From assembly GCA_023390705.1 (NCBI GenBank), contig JAEWCI010000435.1:1-18418 (forward strand): DNA of 18,418 bases, read 5' to 3'. How positions within the stretch are numbered: the stretch's first letter is position 1; each line of letters begins with the position of its first letter. The notes beneath the pieces were generated by a model, which was not told the origin of the DNA, did no database searches, and worked only from the letters and a program-made list of their open reading frames with translations. The position numbers were made by a program, and so were the translations under genes. The stretch is from Pseudomonadota bacterium. Its GTDB lineage: Bacteria > Pseudomonadota > Alphaproteobacteria > Acetobacterales > Acetobacteraceae. Shown piece after piece: positions 1-7,558 of the stretch.

Positions 1-548
1 AGCATGAACTGCCCGGATTCCTGCATCTGCTGCTTTCTGGCAGCGTCGGTCTGCAGGCCCGGGATGAGGTTGGGGCGGAGACCCTGGTTGAGATTCTCGG
101 CGCCGGCGAACTGTTCCTGGTGCCGGCGGCAATCCTTGGCCTGCCCTATCTTGCGTTGGGCGTTGCACTGACGGATGTGCGCGTCCTGATGATACCGGCC
201 GAAACCTTCCGCGAAGGCATCGCACAGGACCCGGCGCTCAGCCGCGCGGCGGTGGAATTGCTGGCGCGGCATTGGCGATTGATGGTGGACCAGGTCGTGG
301 ACCTGAAGCTGCGCTCTGCGGAACGCCGTGTCGCTCGCTTCCTGGCCCGGCGCGTGCCGGAAGAAGCCGGAGCGGGCACGGCCGAATTGCCGGAGCCGCG
401 CGGCGCCATCGCCGCCCGGCTCGGCATGACGCCGGAGACATTGTCGCGGACGCTCAACGCCCTCGAAGCGCGGGGTGTCATCCGCATGTCCGCCAAGCAG
501 GCCGATGTCGTGGACCGCGCGCTGCTCATGCAGGTCGGGAAGCGCTGA
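1..548 (+). CDS. Crp/Fnr-family transcriptional regulator, 5' end missing
   Basis: The frame is open from base 3 to a TGA at 546-548, so the start lies left of the window. The visible part begins inside a cyclic-nucleotide-binding-type beta barrel (HELPGFLHLLLSGSVGLQ, then an acidic stretch and ILGAGELF). A long dimerisation helix follows (around LLARHWRLMVDQVVDLKLRS), then a C-terminal winged helix-turn-helix. The recognition helix reads MTPETLSRTLNALE; its E-x-x-S-R pattern is the Fnr-type DNA-contact signature. The product would be a cytosolic DNA-binding dimer. The signal it senses cannot be judged because the N-terminus is missing; no iron-sulfur cysteine cluster is visible in the part present. 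It is co-directional with nrdJ, but about 300 bp and a hairpin separate them, so it need not share an operon or regulate nrdJ. Confidence 0.92.
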   Translation, partial: HELPGFLHLLLSGSVGLQARDEVGAETLVEILGAGELFLVPAAILGLPYLALGVALTDVRVLMIPAETFREGIAQDPALSRAAVELLARHWRLMVDQVVDLKLRSAERRVARFLARRVPEEAGAGTAELPEPRGAIAARLGMTPETLSRTLNALEARGVIRMSAKQADVVDRALLMQVGKR

Positions 549-562
549 GCGGTTTCGCCCGG

Positions 563-588
563 GAGGCCGGCAGCCGGGCTGCCACCTC
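563..588 (+). terminator. Hairpin just downstream of the Crp/Fnr gene, possible terminator
   Basis: A stem-loop starts 14 nt after the regulator's stop. An outer stem GAGG/CCTC (563-566 with 585-588) is separated by short bulges from an inner stem GGCAGC/GCTGCC (569-574 with 578-583) closing a CGG loop. A second small hairpin, CGGGC-GCAT-GCCCG, follows at 592-605. There is no T-tract, so it is not a textbook intrinsic terminator; it could be a weak terminator or protect the 3' end. Seen directly; the function is inferred. Confidence 0.4.
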
Positions 589-726
589 GAACGGGCGCAT
601 GCCCGGCCATTTGCATTGCGAATGATGCAGCCCCCGGAAGGTGCACTTCGCTGCCGGCTCCGGACAGGCAACCATGCGCCCGGCGCGGCGGGATTCCGGT
701 GACACCAGACCCGGCCAACCCTGGCG

Positions 727-748
727 GCCATTTGGCCAGGCCAATGGC
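727..748. promoter_or_regulatory. Near-perfect palindrome upstream of nrdJ, candidate operator
   Basis: The core TTGGCC-A-GGCCAA (732-744) is a perfect 13-bp dyad. It is flanked by GCCA (727-730) and TGGC (745-748), symmetric apart from one extra T at 731. The word TTTGGCCAG within it (731-739) recurs at 781-789, exactly 50 bp downstream and between the two NrdR-like boxes. The rest of the 549-849 gap shows the hairpins after the regulator gene and nothing coding. The dyad does not match the Fnr consensus TTGAT-N4-ATCAA. A repressor or activator site is plausible, but the protein is unknown. Confidence 0.4.
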
Positions 749-760
749 ATCACCACTGTT

Positions 761-776
761 ACATAATATGGTGGGT
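761..776 (+). promoter_or_regulatory. NrdR box 1 (upstream of nrdJ)
   Basis: ACATAATATGGTGGGT matches about 12 of 16 positions of the NrdR-box consensus ACACWATATATWGWGT as I recall it. NrdR is the zinc-finger/ATP-cone repressor of ribonucleotide reductase genes. It binds paired boxes about three helical turns apart. This box starts 31 bp upstream of box 2 and covers an AT-rich TAATAT (764-769) that could be a -10 element, which would suit repression by occlusion. No convincing -35 was found. Confidence 0.66.
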
Positions 777-791
777 GACCTTTGGCCAGAA

Positions 792-807
792 ACACCATAT
801 CTTGTTC
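792..807 (+). promoter_or_regulatory. NrdR box 2 (upstream of nrdJ)
   Basis: ACACCATATCTTGTTC matches about 12 of 16 positions of the NrdR-box consensus. It starts 31 bp after box 1, with a 15-bp gap, the spacing expected for NrdR pairs on one face of the helix. It ends 42 bp before the chosen nrdJ start at 850, in the leader or promoter. The box pair argues against a start at the upstream GTG (775), which would put box 2 inside the coding region. Confidence 0.7.
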
Positions 808-849
808 CCCCCGACTCGCCGTGACGGCGAGCAGGAAGGAAGGCCCGAT

Positions 850-3297
850 ATGGAAGGTTCTCTGCCCGGCGCCCGCGCGGCGCGACTCGCCACCGTCTCA
901 GGCACCGGTTTCGGGGAGGTGCGCCTGCCGCCGCGTGCCCTCGACCCCGGCATGGGGGTGGCCGTCGCGCGCCGCACCGTCTTCCGGGCGGCGGACCGGG
1001 AGGATTTCGGCCGCGTCGCCGACCGGGTCGCGGCGGGCAACATGGCATTGCTCGGACCGGCGGCTGACCCGGCCGAGGAAGCTCGGCTGCGCAACGCCAT
1101 CGCCACCGGTGCCCTCATCACCTCCGGCCGTCACCTGCAGCATGGCGATGCGACGCAGCCTGGGCGCAACATGGAGGTATTCACCAATTGCGCCACCGCG
1201 AATGCTTCCTTCACCCTGTTCTACCTGCTGCTGAACGGGAGCGGCGTCGGCCGTGCCTATGACGACGAACTGGTCGTGGTGGACTGGGGCCGGGCGCCGC
1301 GGCTGCTGCTGCGGCTCGACCCTGCCCATCCCGACTGGCCCCGGAGCCGCGCGGATCTGCATCGCTTCGGCACCGAATTCGGCCTGTTGCCCTGGGGCAC
1401 GTCGCTGGAAGCCTTCTCCGAGGCTCAGGAAGCCGAGATCCGCGCCTGGATCGCCCGGGAATTCGCCGATGACACGGCGCCGCTCCCATCCGGCACGATC
1501 CGCCACGCGGTCGAGGACAGCCGCGAAGGCTGGGCCCGCGCCGTGGAGCGGCTGGAAGGCATGGCCTTCGCCGGGGCTGCCACCGAGACCCTGCTGCTCG
1601 ACTTCTCCGCCATCCGTCCCCGTGGCGCACCGATCGGCGGCATGCAGGGGCGGCCGGCCTCCGGCCCCCTGTCGCTCATGCGTGGCTTCGCCAGCCTGCG
1701 CCACCATGTGATCGAACCGGCGCGTCACCGCGCGCCCGGGGACGAGGCGCTGGCGCCCTGGGAGCAGGCGTTGCTGGTGGACCATTACCTCTCCGTCGAG
1801 GTGCAGGTGGGCGGCGCACGCCGCGCCGCGCGCATGGCCACCAAGTCCTGGCGCGACCCCGGCATCCTCCGTTTCATCCGTGCCAAGTCCGAAGGCGGGC
1901 TGTGGACCGCCAACAACTCCGTCATGGTGGATGCGGCGTTCTGGGAGGCCGTGCGTGCCGCCCGCGCCGGCAGTGCCGCGCCGGAGGCGCGCGGGACCTT
2001 GCCGCCGCTGCAGGCCCATGCGCTGGCGGTGTTCGAGGAAGCCACGCGCTGCGGCTTCATCAATGGCGAGCCCGGTTTCATCAATGGCGACAAGCTGGAG
2101 GACCACCGCACCGGCCAGGCCTGGGCGAAGCCGGTGTACACGGATGGCCGTGATGTCCGCTCCGCCCGCTACCGCGCGGAATACGCGGTCCCGCTGCTGG
2201 CCGAGCTTTCCCGCCGCGCGCAGTCGGCGCATTTCCCGGCGACCACCAACCCCTGCGGCGAGATCACGCTGCATGTCACGGGCGGCTACTGCGTCATTGC
2301 CGATTTCGCGCCGCTGCTCGCCTGCCCGGCCGAGCTTGGCGAGATGACGCCCGGTTTGGTGCCGCCTGACCTCGCGGCCGAGTGGGATGCGCGGGTGGAG
2401 GAGGCCGTGCGTCTCGGCGTGCGCCTCCTGATGCGCGCCAATCTGATGGACGCCCTCTATGCCGAGGAGGTGCGGCGCACCAACCGCATGGGCATCGGCC
2501 CGACCGGCCTGCACGAATGGGCCTGGATGCGTTGGGGCTACGGCTTCGACGACCTGTTGGACGAAGCCCGTTCCGCCCCCTTCTGGGCCATGCTCGCAAG
2601 GCTGTCCGAGGCGGCGAAGGCGGAGGGCGAAGCCTATGCCGGGGAGCTTGGCCTTGAGGTGCCCTTCACCGTCACCACGGTGAAGCCGGCCGGCACCACC
2701 AGCAAGCTCTTCGGCCTGACCGAGGGCGCGCATCTGCCGGCTCGCCGGCAGTATCTGCGGTGGGTGCAGTTCAAGGGCACGAAGGATGGCAACGGCGCCT
2801 GGGCGCCGGACAGCGACCCGTTGCTGCCGGAATACGAGGCGCGCGGCTATCCCGTGCGCACCCTGCGAAGCTTCCCGGGCATGTCCGCCGTCGGCTTCCC
2901 GACCCTGCCATTGATCCAGCGCCTCGGGATCGGGGACCGGCTGGTGACGGCGCCGGAAGCCTCACCCGAGGAGCAGTACCGCTGGCTGTCGCTGCTGGAG
3001 CGGCACTGGATCGGTGACGCGCGGGGCAACCAGGTTTCCTATACGCTCAAGATCTATACCGACCGGCACGATCTGGAGGCTTTCCGCGACATCCTGCTGG
3101 AGCACCAGCCACGCATCCGCTGCTGCGCCATCCTGCCGAGCCGCCCGGATCACGCCCTGGGCTACGAATACCTGCCGGAGGAGGAGGTGCCGATGGACCG
3201 CTTCGCCGCGCTGGTCGAGGCGGTAAGCGACCCGGCGCTGCACGAGGCGATCGACCTCGCTCATCTGCAATGCGCCGCGGGCGTCTGCCCCATCTGA
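850..3297 (+). CDS. nrdJ: Adenosylcobalamin-dependent (class II) ribonucleotide reductase
   Basis: The enzyme reduces ribonucleotides to deoxyribonucleotides using a cobalamin-generated thiyl radical. The 815-residue product carries the expected residues. The finger-loop motif NPCGEI holds N467, the likely radical Cys469 and E471. C114 (FTNCATA) and C481 are the likely active-site disulfide pair, and the tail CAAGVC (C808, C813; C-x4-C) would re-reduce it. PAGTTS (613-618) is the phosphate-binding loop. Size and style resemble the monomeric Lactobacillus-type triphosphate reductase (about 740 aa) rather than the roughly 1,200-aa NrdJ common in alphaproteobacteria. The ATG at 850 follows a strong Shine-Dalgarno, AGGAAGGAAGG (833-843); an in-frame GTG at 775 lacks one and overlaps the NrdR-like boxes. 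The gene stands alone and converges on tldD. Whether it acts on di- or triphosphates cannot be read from the sequence. Confidence 0.93.
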   Translation: MEGSLPGARAARLATVSGTGFGEVRLPPRALDPGMGVAVARRTVFRAADREDFGRVADRVAAGNMALLGPAADPAEEARLRNAIATGALITSGRHLQHGDATQPGRNMEVFTNCATANASFTLFYLLLNGSGVGRAYDDELVVVDWGRAPRLLLRLDPAHPDWPRSRADLHRFGTEFGLLPWGTSLEAFSEAQEAEIRAWIAREFADDTAPLPSGTIRHAVEDSREGWARAVERLEGMAFAGAATETLLLDFSAIRPRGAPIGGMQGRPASGPLSLMRGFASLRHHVIEPARHRAPGDEALAPWEQALLVDHYLSVEVQVGGARRAARMATKSWRDPGILRFIRAKSEGGLWTANNSVMVDAAFWEAVRAARAGSAAPEARGTLPPLQAHALAVFEEATRCGFINGEPGFINGDKLEDHRTGQAWAKPVYTDGRDVRSARYRAEYAVPLLAELSRRAQSAHFPATTNPCGEITLHVTGGYCVIADFAPLLACPAELGEMTPGLVPPDLAAEWDARVEEAVRLGVRLLMRANLMDALYAEEVRRTNRMGIGPTGLHEWAWMRWGYGFDDLLDEARSAPFWAMLARLSEAAKAEGEAYAGELGLEVPFTVTTVKPAGTTSKLFGLTEGAHLPARRQYLRWVQFKGTKDGNGAWAPDSDPLLPEYEARGYPVRTLRSFPGMSAVGFPTLPLIQRLGIGDRLVTAPEASPEEQYRWLSLLERHWIGDARGNQVSYTLKIYTDRHDLEAFRDILLEHQPRIRCCAILPSRPDHALGYEYLPEEEVPMDRFAALVEAVSDPALHEAIDLAHLQCAAGVCPI

Positions 3298-3309
3298 CGC
3301 CGGACGGGA

Positions 3310-3343
3310 GGGAGAGCAGGCAATACGGGCGCTCCGCTCTCCC
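3310..3343. terminator. Inverted repeat between convergent nrdJ and tldD
   Basis: GGGAGAGC (3310-3317) and GCTCTCCC (3336-3343) form a perfect 8-bp stem around an 18-nt loop, in the 74-bp gap between two convergent genes. The position suits a bidirectional terminator. The long loop and missing T-tract make it a weak candidate. Confidence 0.4.
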
Positions 3344-3371
3344 AGGACCGGCGGCCTGGTTCCGGGATCAG

Positions 3372-4811
3372 CTACCCGACCGCCGTGCCCCCGACCGTCA
3401 GCCCCATCAGCTTGAGCGTCGGCTGCCCCACCCCAACGGGAACGCCCTGCCCCTGCTTGCCACAGGTCCCGATGCCGGGGTCCAGGCCCATGTCGTTGCC
3501 GATCATCGCAACCTTGGTCAGGCTGCTCGGGCCGTTGCCTATCAGGGTTGCGCCTTTCACCGGCGCGCCGATCCTGCCGTCCTCGATGAGATAGGCTTCC
3601 GAAGCGCTGAAGACGAATTTGCCGCTGGTGATATCCACCTGGCCGCCGCCGAAATTCGCGGCATAGAGCCCGCGCTTGACGCTGCGGATGATCTCGTCCG
3701 GGGCATGCTCCCCACCCAGCATGATGGTGTTCGTCATGCGGGGCATGGGGATATGCGCATGGCTCTGGCGGCGACCATTGCCGGTTGGCGCCACGCCCAT
3801 GAGGCGCGCATTCTGGCGGTCCTGCAGGAAGCCCACCAGCACGCCATCCTCGATCAATACCGTGCGGTTGGTCGGTGTCCCTTCGTCGTCCACCGTCAGG
3901 CTGCCGCGGCGGTTCGGGAGGGTGCCGTCATCCACCACGGTCACACCCCTGGCGGCGATCTGCTGGCCAAGCAGCCCTGCGAAGGCGCTGGTCTTCTTGC
4001 GATTGAAATCGCCTTCCAGCCCATGCCCCACGGCTTCATGCAGCAGGATGCCGGGCCAGCCGGGCCCCAGCACCACTTCCATCTCTCCGGCAGGGGCAGG
4101 GATGCTGTCCAGGTTGAGCAGGGCCTGCCGCAGGGCCTCATCCACCGCCGCCTTCCAGACCTCCGGAGCGACGACACCGCTGTAGGCGAAGCGGCCACCC
4201 AGGCCGTGGCTGCCGGTTTCCCGCCGCCCTGCCTGTTCCACCACCACCGAAACGTTCAGCCGCACCAGGGGGCGGACATCCGCAACCCGCAGGCCGTCGG
4301 GCCGCAAAATCTGCACGGCCTGCCATTCGCCGGAAAGCGAGGCCATCACCTGTTTCACGCGCGGGTCGCGTCCCCGGGCGAAGGCATCGATTTCCGCCAG
4401 CAGCGCGGTCTTGGCCGGGAATTCCAGTAACGACAGCGGGTTGGCCGCATCATAAAGCCGGGCATTCGTAGGTCTCGGCCCGACATCCAATTGTCCGGCA
4501 TGGCCCTGATGCACGGCCCGCACCGTCTCCGCCGCCCGCGCCAGGGCCGCATCGGAAAGTTCCCCCGCATGGGCGTAGCCGGCAACCTCGCCGGCAACCG
4601 CGCGCAGGCCGAAGCCCCGGGAAGCGTCGAAGCTGGCCGAGCGGATGCGGCCGTCATCCAGCGTAACCGCCTCGCTTTCGCAGTATTCGAGGAAGAGTTC
4701 GCCATCTTCGGCGCCACCCAGGGCTTCGCGCAGCCGCTGCTCGGCGGCGGCCTGGTCCAGCTCCGAGAAGAACAGGCGGTCCGTGATACTGAGGGGGGTG
4801 TCGAGGGGCAT
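3372..4811 (-). CDS. tldD: TldD metalloprotease subunit
   Basis: TldD is the catalytic half of the cytosolic TldD/TldE zinc protease, known from maturation of microcin B17 and turnover of CcdA in Escherichia coli. The 479-residue product is of family length. It carries the H-E-x-x-x-H zinc motif as HEAVGH (H258, E259, H263) and the downstream cysteine in GTCGKQGQG (C450), which supplies the third ligand in this family. The neighbouring blocks GDFNRKKTSAF and LPNRRGSLTVDDEGTPT are typical. The ATG at 4811 is the first in frame, with only a weak AGGA upstream. It lies 25 nt after the kinase stop, so co-transcription is likely. No tldE/pmbA gene is in the window; the partner is presumably elsewhere. 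Confidence 0.95.
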   Translation of the reverse strand: MPLDTPLSITDRLFFSELDQAAAEQRLREALGGAEDGELFLEYCESEAVTLDDGRIRSASFDASRGFGLRAVAGEVAGYAHAGELSDAALARAAETVRAVHQGHAGQLDVGPRPTNARLYDAANPLSLLEFPAKTALLAEIDAFARGRDPRVKQVMASLSGEWQAVQILRPDGLRVADVRPLVRLNVSVVVEQAGRRETGSHGLGGRFAYSGVVAPEVWKAAVDEALRQALLNLDSIPAPAGEMEVVLGPGWPGILLHEAVGHGLEGDFNRKKTSAFAGLLGQQIAARGVTVVDDGTLPNRRGSLTVDDEGTPTNRTVLIEDGVLVGFLQDRQNARLMGVAPTGNGRRQSHAHIPMPRMTNTIMLGGEHAPDEIIRSVKRGLYAANFGGGQVDITSGKFVFSASEAYLIEDGRIGAPVKGATLIGNGPSSLTKVAMIGNDMGLDPGIGTCGKQGQGVPVGVGQPTLKLMGLTVGGTAVG

Positions 4812-4836
4812 GGGGAGGGTCCTGAATGCAGGAGGG

Positions 4837-7530
4837 TCAGGCGGGCTGGGGACTCAGCAGGCGTTCCTTCGGGAAGCGAAGCACTGCCGTCGTGCCGAGT
4901 TCGCCTTCACTGTGAAGCTCAAGCTGCGCCCCCTGTGCCTCGGCGAGGGCTCTGGAGAGATATAGTCCCAGTCCGGAACCCGGGAAGCGCCGGGCCAGCG
5001 AGGAATCGAGCTGGGTGAAGGGCTCGAAGGCGCGCGGGATGTCCTCGGGCCTGATGCCGATTCCGGTATCGGTCACCCGGAGCACCAGGTCTCCATTGTC
5101 CAACACGCCGCCGTCCAGGGTCACGGTGCCGCCGGCCGGAGTGAATTTCACGGCATTCGAGAGCAGGTTGAGCAGGACCTGCCGCAACCGAACCTCATCG
5201 GCAAGCACATGGGGCAGTTGTGGCGGCAGCCGGGCGACCACCGTCACCTGCGCGGCTTCGGCTGCCGGCCGCATCACCCGGACCGAACCTTCCCCCAATT
5301 CGACCAGGTCCACCTCGGTCTCGGCGATCTGGAAACCGGTCGTCTCCGCGCGCGCGACATCCAGGATGTCGTCGATCAGCGAAAGCAGGTGGCGCCCGGC
5401 CTCATGGACCGGGCGGATGTATTCGCGCACCGCCGCGGGGTCCGGGTTCGCCATGATCGCCTCGGAAAAGCCGATGACGGCATTCAGTGGCGTGCGCAAT
5501 TCATGGCTCATGGTTGCCAGGAAGCGCGATTTCGCAAGGTTGGCGGCCTCGGCCGCATCCTTGGCCTGCTTCAGTTCCGCACGGATCCGCCGCTCTTCCG
5601 TGACATCGCTGTAGACCCGCACATAGCCGCCATCCGGGGTGCGATCCGTCGTGACCTCCCGGACGCTGCCGTCGCGGCGCGTCCGCTCGTAGCGGTCGGG
5701 AGAGTACCAAGGGCGGCTGATCCGGTCGCGGATGGTTTCCTCCGCCATCGGGCCGGTGCCGTATTCGCCCCGCTCGATCTGCAGGCTGCGCAGGGCCATG
5801 ATGCTGACGCCGGGCTTCATCTCATCAGCCGTGAGGCCACACATCCGTGCGGCAAGCGCATTGGCGGCCACCACCCGACCCTGGTCGTCGAACAGGGCAA
5901 TGCCGTGGCGGATGTTGTCCAGCATGACCTGCAGGATGCCGGCACGCTGCTGGGCCTCGGCCTGGGCCTGGACCAGTTCCGTCACATTGCTGCAGCAGAT
6001 GGTGAAGCCGCCATCGGGGGTAGGGTCCGAAGCGATTTCGATGACCCGCCCATCCGGCAACTGGCGATGGTAGCGAAGCGACCTGGAGCGATCGAGGGCG
6101 AGCACTTCCTGCGCGGTTCGCGCGGCAAGCCGGGGATCGTCGCCGAAGATACCCTCGGCCAATTGCTCAGCCACTATCTTCTCGAGGCTGGCGCCAACCC
6201 GTTGCAGCAGGGGCGGCAACCCCATTTCCGGACCCGCCAGCCGGCTGGCGGTCAGGAGCCGGCGATCGGGGCCGAACAAGGCGATGCCGTGCCGCATGTT
6301 GTCCTGCGTCACCTGCAGCATCGCGGCGCGATGGCGCGCTTCCTCCTCCGCCCGCGCCAGGGGGGATATGTCGCTGATGGTGATGACGAAGCCGCCCCCC
6401 GGTGTCGGGTCGGAGATCACCTCCCGCACCGATCCATCGGGCATGCGGTTCAGGTAGCGGCAGGAACGGCTGCGATCGAAGCCGATCACCTCCGCGGCGC
6501 CGCGTTCCGCCACTTCGCCTGTGCCGAAGGCGCCACGCGCCTGCTGAAGCCGGACAATGTCGTCGAAGTGGCTGCCACTCGGGATATCGGCGGCATCCAG
6601 GCCGGACAGGGTAGCGAACAGGTCGTTGGCCACGAGAAGGCGCCTGTCCGCACCGTACAGGGCAATGCCATGCCGCATGCTCTCAAGGCTCAGGCGAAGC
6701 AGGTCGGCACGTTCCTGGGCAGCCTTTTCCGCCTTGGCGCGCGCGGTGATATCGGTATAGGTCACGACGAAGCCACCATCCGGCGTAGGATCGGACGTCA
6801 CCTCGACGATCCGGCCATCCGGTTGCGTGCGCTGCTTGCGCCTCGGCTGGCGCCTGTCGGCCTGCACCACGGCGGCAACCGCCGCATCGGCCTCCGGCCC
6901 GGTGCCGTAGAGCCCTCTGGCCTTCTGTGCTTCCAGGAACGCCGCCAGGGTAGTGCCCGGCGCCATCGCTGCTTCGGGCAGGCTGTTGATCCGCGCCGCC
7001 AGCGAATTCAGTGCGACGATGCGACGGTTGGGGCCGAACAGGATCATGCCATGGCGGCAATGGTCCAGCATGGATTGCAGCAGGTCCGCACGCTGCTTCG
7101 CCTCGGATTCCGCGTGGGCCAGGGCGGTGATGTCGGCATGGGTGATGAGGAAGCCGCCATCCGGCAAGGGGTCCGACGTGATCTCCAGGATGCGGCCATC
7201 ACTGGTCGGCCTGACGTAACGATGGGATTGGGAACGATTGAGCGAAAGCGCCAGGGCCGCAAAGTCGCGGTCGAGGCTTGCGTCGCCGGTGACGCCGGCA
7301 TCGAGGAGGCGATCTATTGTCTCCTTCAGGGTCATTCCCGGCTCGATCGTTCCGGAAGCTGCCCTGCCTGCCGCCAGCCTGTTCGCCACCACCACCCGGC
7401 CATCAGGCCCGAACAGGCTGACGCCGTAACGCATGCTGTCGATCAGGCCCTGCAGTATCCCGGCTCTGCGCCGCGCCTCGGCCTCCACCCGGCCGGTGAC
7501 ATCGCCGCAGGTCACGGCGCGGCGGCCCAC
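4837..7530 (-). CDS. Sensor histidine kinase with five tandem PAS_7-type domains
   Basis: A predicted cytosolic two-component kinase of 897 residues with no signal peptide or membrane helix. Five PAS units of the PAS_7 style begin near residues 22, 147, 274, 401 and 529. Each opens with RA-x-x-LQ and RHGIALFG-like text, and units 1-4 close with SDPTPDGGF-like text. A short coiled coil (about 645-665) leads to the DHp domain, SHELRTPLN with phospho-acceptor H676. The HATPase domain has its N-box at N792 (LLSNAVKF), DTGIGI (D821) and GSGLGL. There is no receiver domain, and no cognate regulator lies next to it. The start is a GTG with no clear Shine-Dalgarno, but an in-frame TGA-TAA pair seven codons upstream rules out a longer protein, and the first ATG would cut into PAS 1. 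It follows ctaA by 28 nt. Ligand and target are unknown. Confidence 0.93.
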   Translation of the reverse strand: MGRRAVTCGDVTGRVEAEARRRAGILQGLIDSMRYGVSLFGPDGRVVVANRLAAGRAASGTIEPGMTLKETIDRLLDAGVTGDASLDRDFAALALSLNRSQSHRYVRPTSDGRILEITSDPLPDGGFLITHADITALAHAESEAKQRADLLQSMLDHCRHGMILFGPNRRIVALNSLAARINSLPEAAMAPGTTLAAFLEAQKARGLYGTGPEADAAVAAVVQADRRQPRRKQRTQPDGRIVEVTSDPTPDGGFVVTYTDITARAKAEKAAQERADLLRLSLESMRHGIALYGADRRLLVANDLFATLSGLDAADIPSGSHFDDIVRLQQARGAFGTGEVAERGAAEVIGFDRSRSCRYLNRMPDGSVREVISDPTPGGGFVITISDISPLARAEEEARHRAAMLQVTQDNMRHGIALFGPDRRLLTASRLAGPEMGLPPLLQRVGASLEKIVAEQLAEGIFGDDPRLAARTAQEVLALDRSRSLRYHRQLPDGRVIEIASDPTPDGGFTICCSNVTELVQAQAEAQQRAGILQVMLDNIRHGIALFDDQGRVVAANALAARMCGLTADEMKPGVSIMALRSLQIERGEYGTGPMAEETIRDRISRPWYSPDRYERTRRDGSVREVTTDRTPDGGYVRVYSDVTEERRIRAELKQAKDAAEAANLAKSRFLATMSHELRTPLNAVIGFSEAIMANPDPAAVREYIRPVHEAGRHLLSLIDDILDVARAETTGFQIAETEVDLVELGEGSVRVMRPAAEAAQVTVVARLPPQLPHVLADEVRLRQVLLNLLSNAVKFTPAGGTVTLDGGVLDNGDLVLRVTDTGIGIRPEDIPRAFEPFTQLDSSLARRFPGSGLGLYLSRALAEAQGAQLELHSEGELGTTAVLRFPKERLLSPQPA
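5587..7467 (-). repeat. Five-fold tandem repeat of about 125-128 codons within the kinase gene
   Basis: The five PAS units have near-constant periods of 125, 127, 127 and 128 codons. Units 2-5 share an RHG-(I/M)-ALF-like core at the same offset (unit 1 has RYGVSLFG). Units 3 and 4 are the most alike in their second half (DRSRS-x-RY, then PDG and DPTP-x-GGF). Unit 5 diverges most there (DGSVREVTTDRTPDGGY). This pattern indicates expansion by internal duplication. Confidence 0.85.
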
Positions 7531-7558
7531 AGGAAGGGAGCCGCCTTATCATCCATCA

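Noticed and set aside
549..849. Possible cobalamin riboswitch before the B12-dependent nrdJ.
   Set aside because: I could not find the conserved B12-box pattern or the riboswitch core elements in order; GC-rich hairpins and NrdR-like boxes explain the region better.
775..849. Upstream GTG start adding 25 residues to NrdJ.
   Set aside because: It has no Shine-Dalgarno, overlaps the second NrdR-like box, and the added residues look unlike the family; the ATG at 850 has a strong ribosome-binding site.
898..2733. Long open frame (611 codons) on the minus strand.
   Set aside because: It lies entirely antisense to nrdJ, has composition typical of a GC-rich shadow frame and no recognisable domain.
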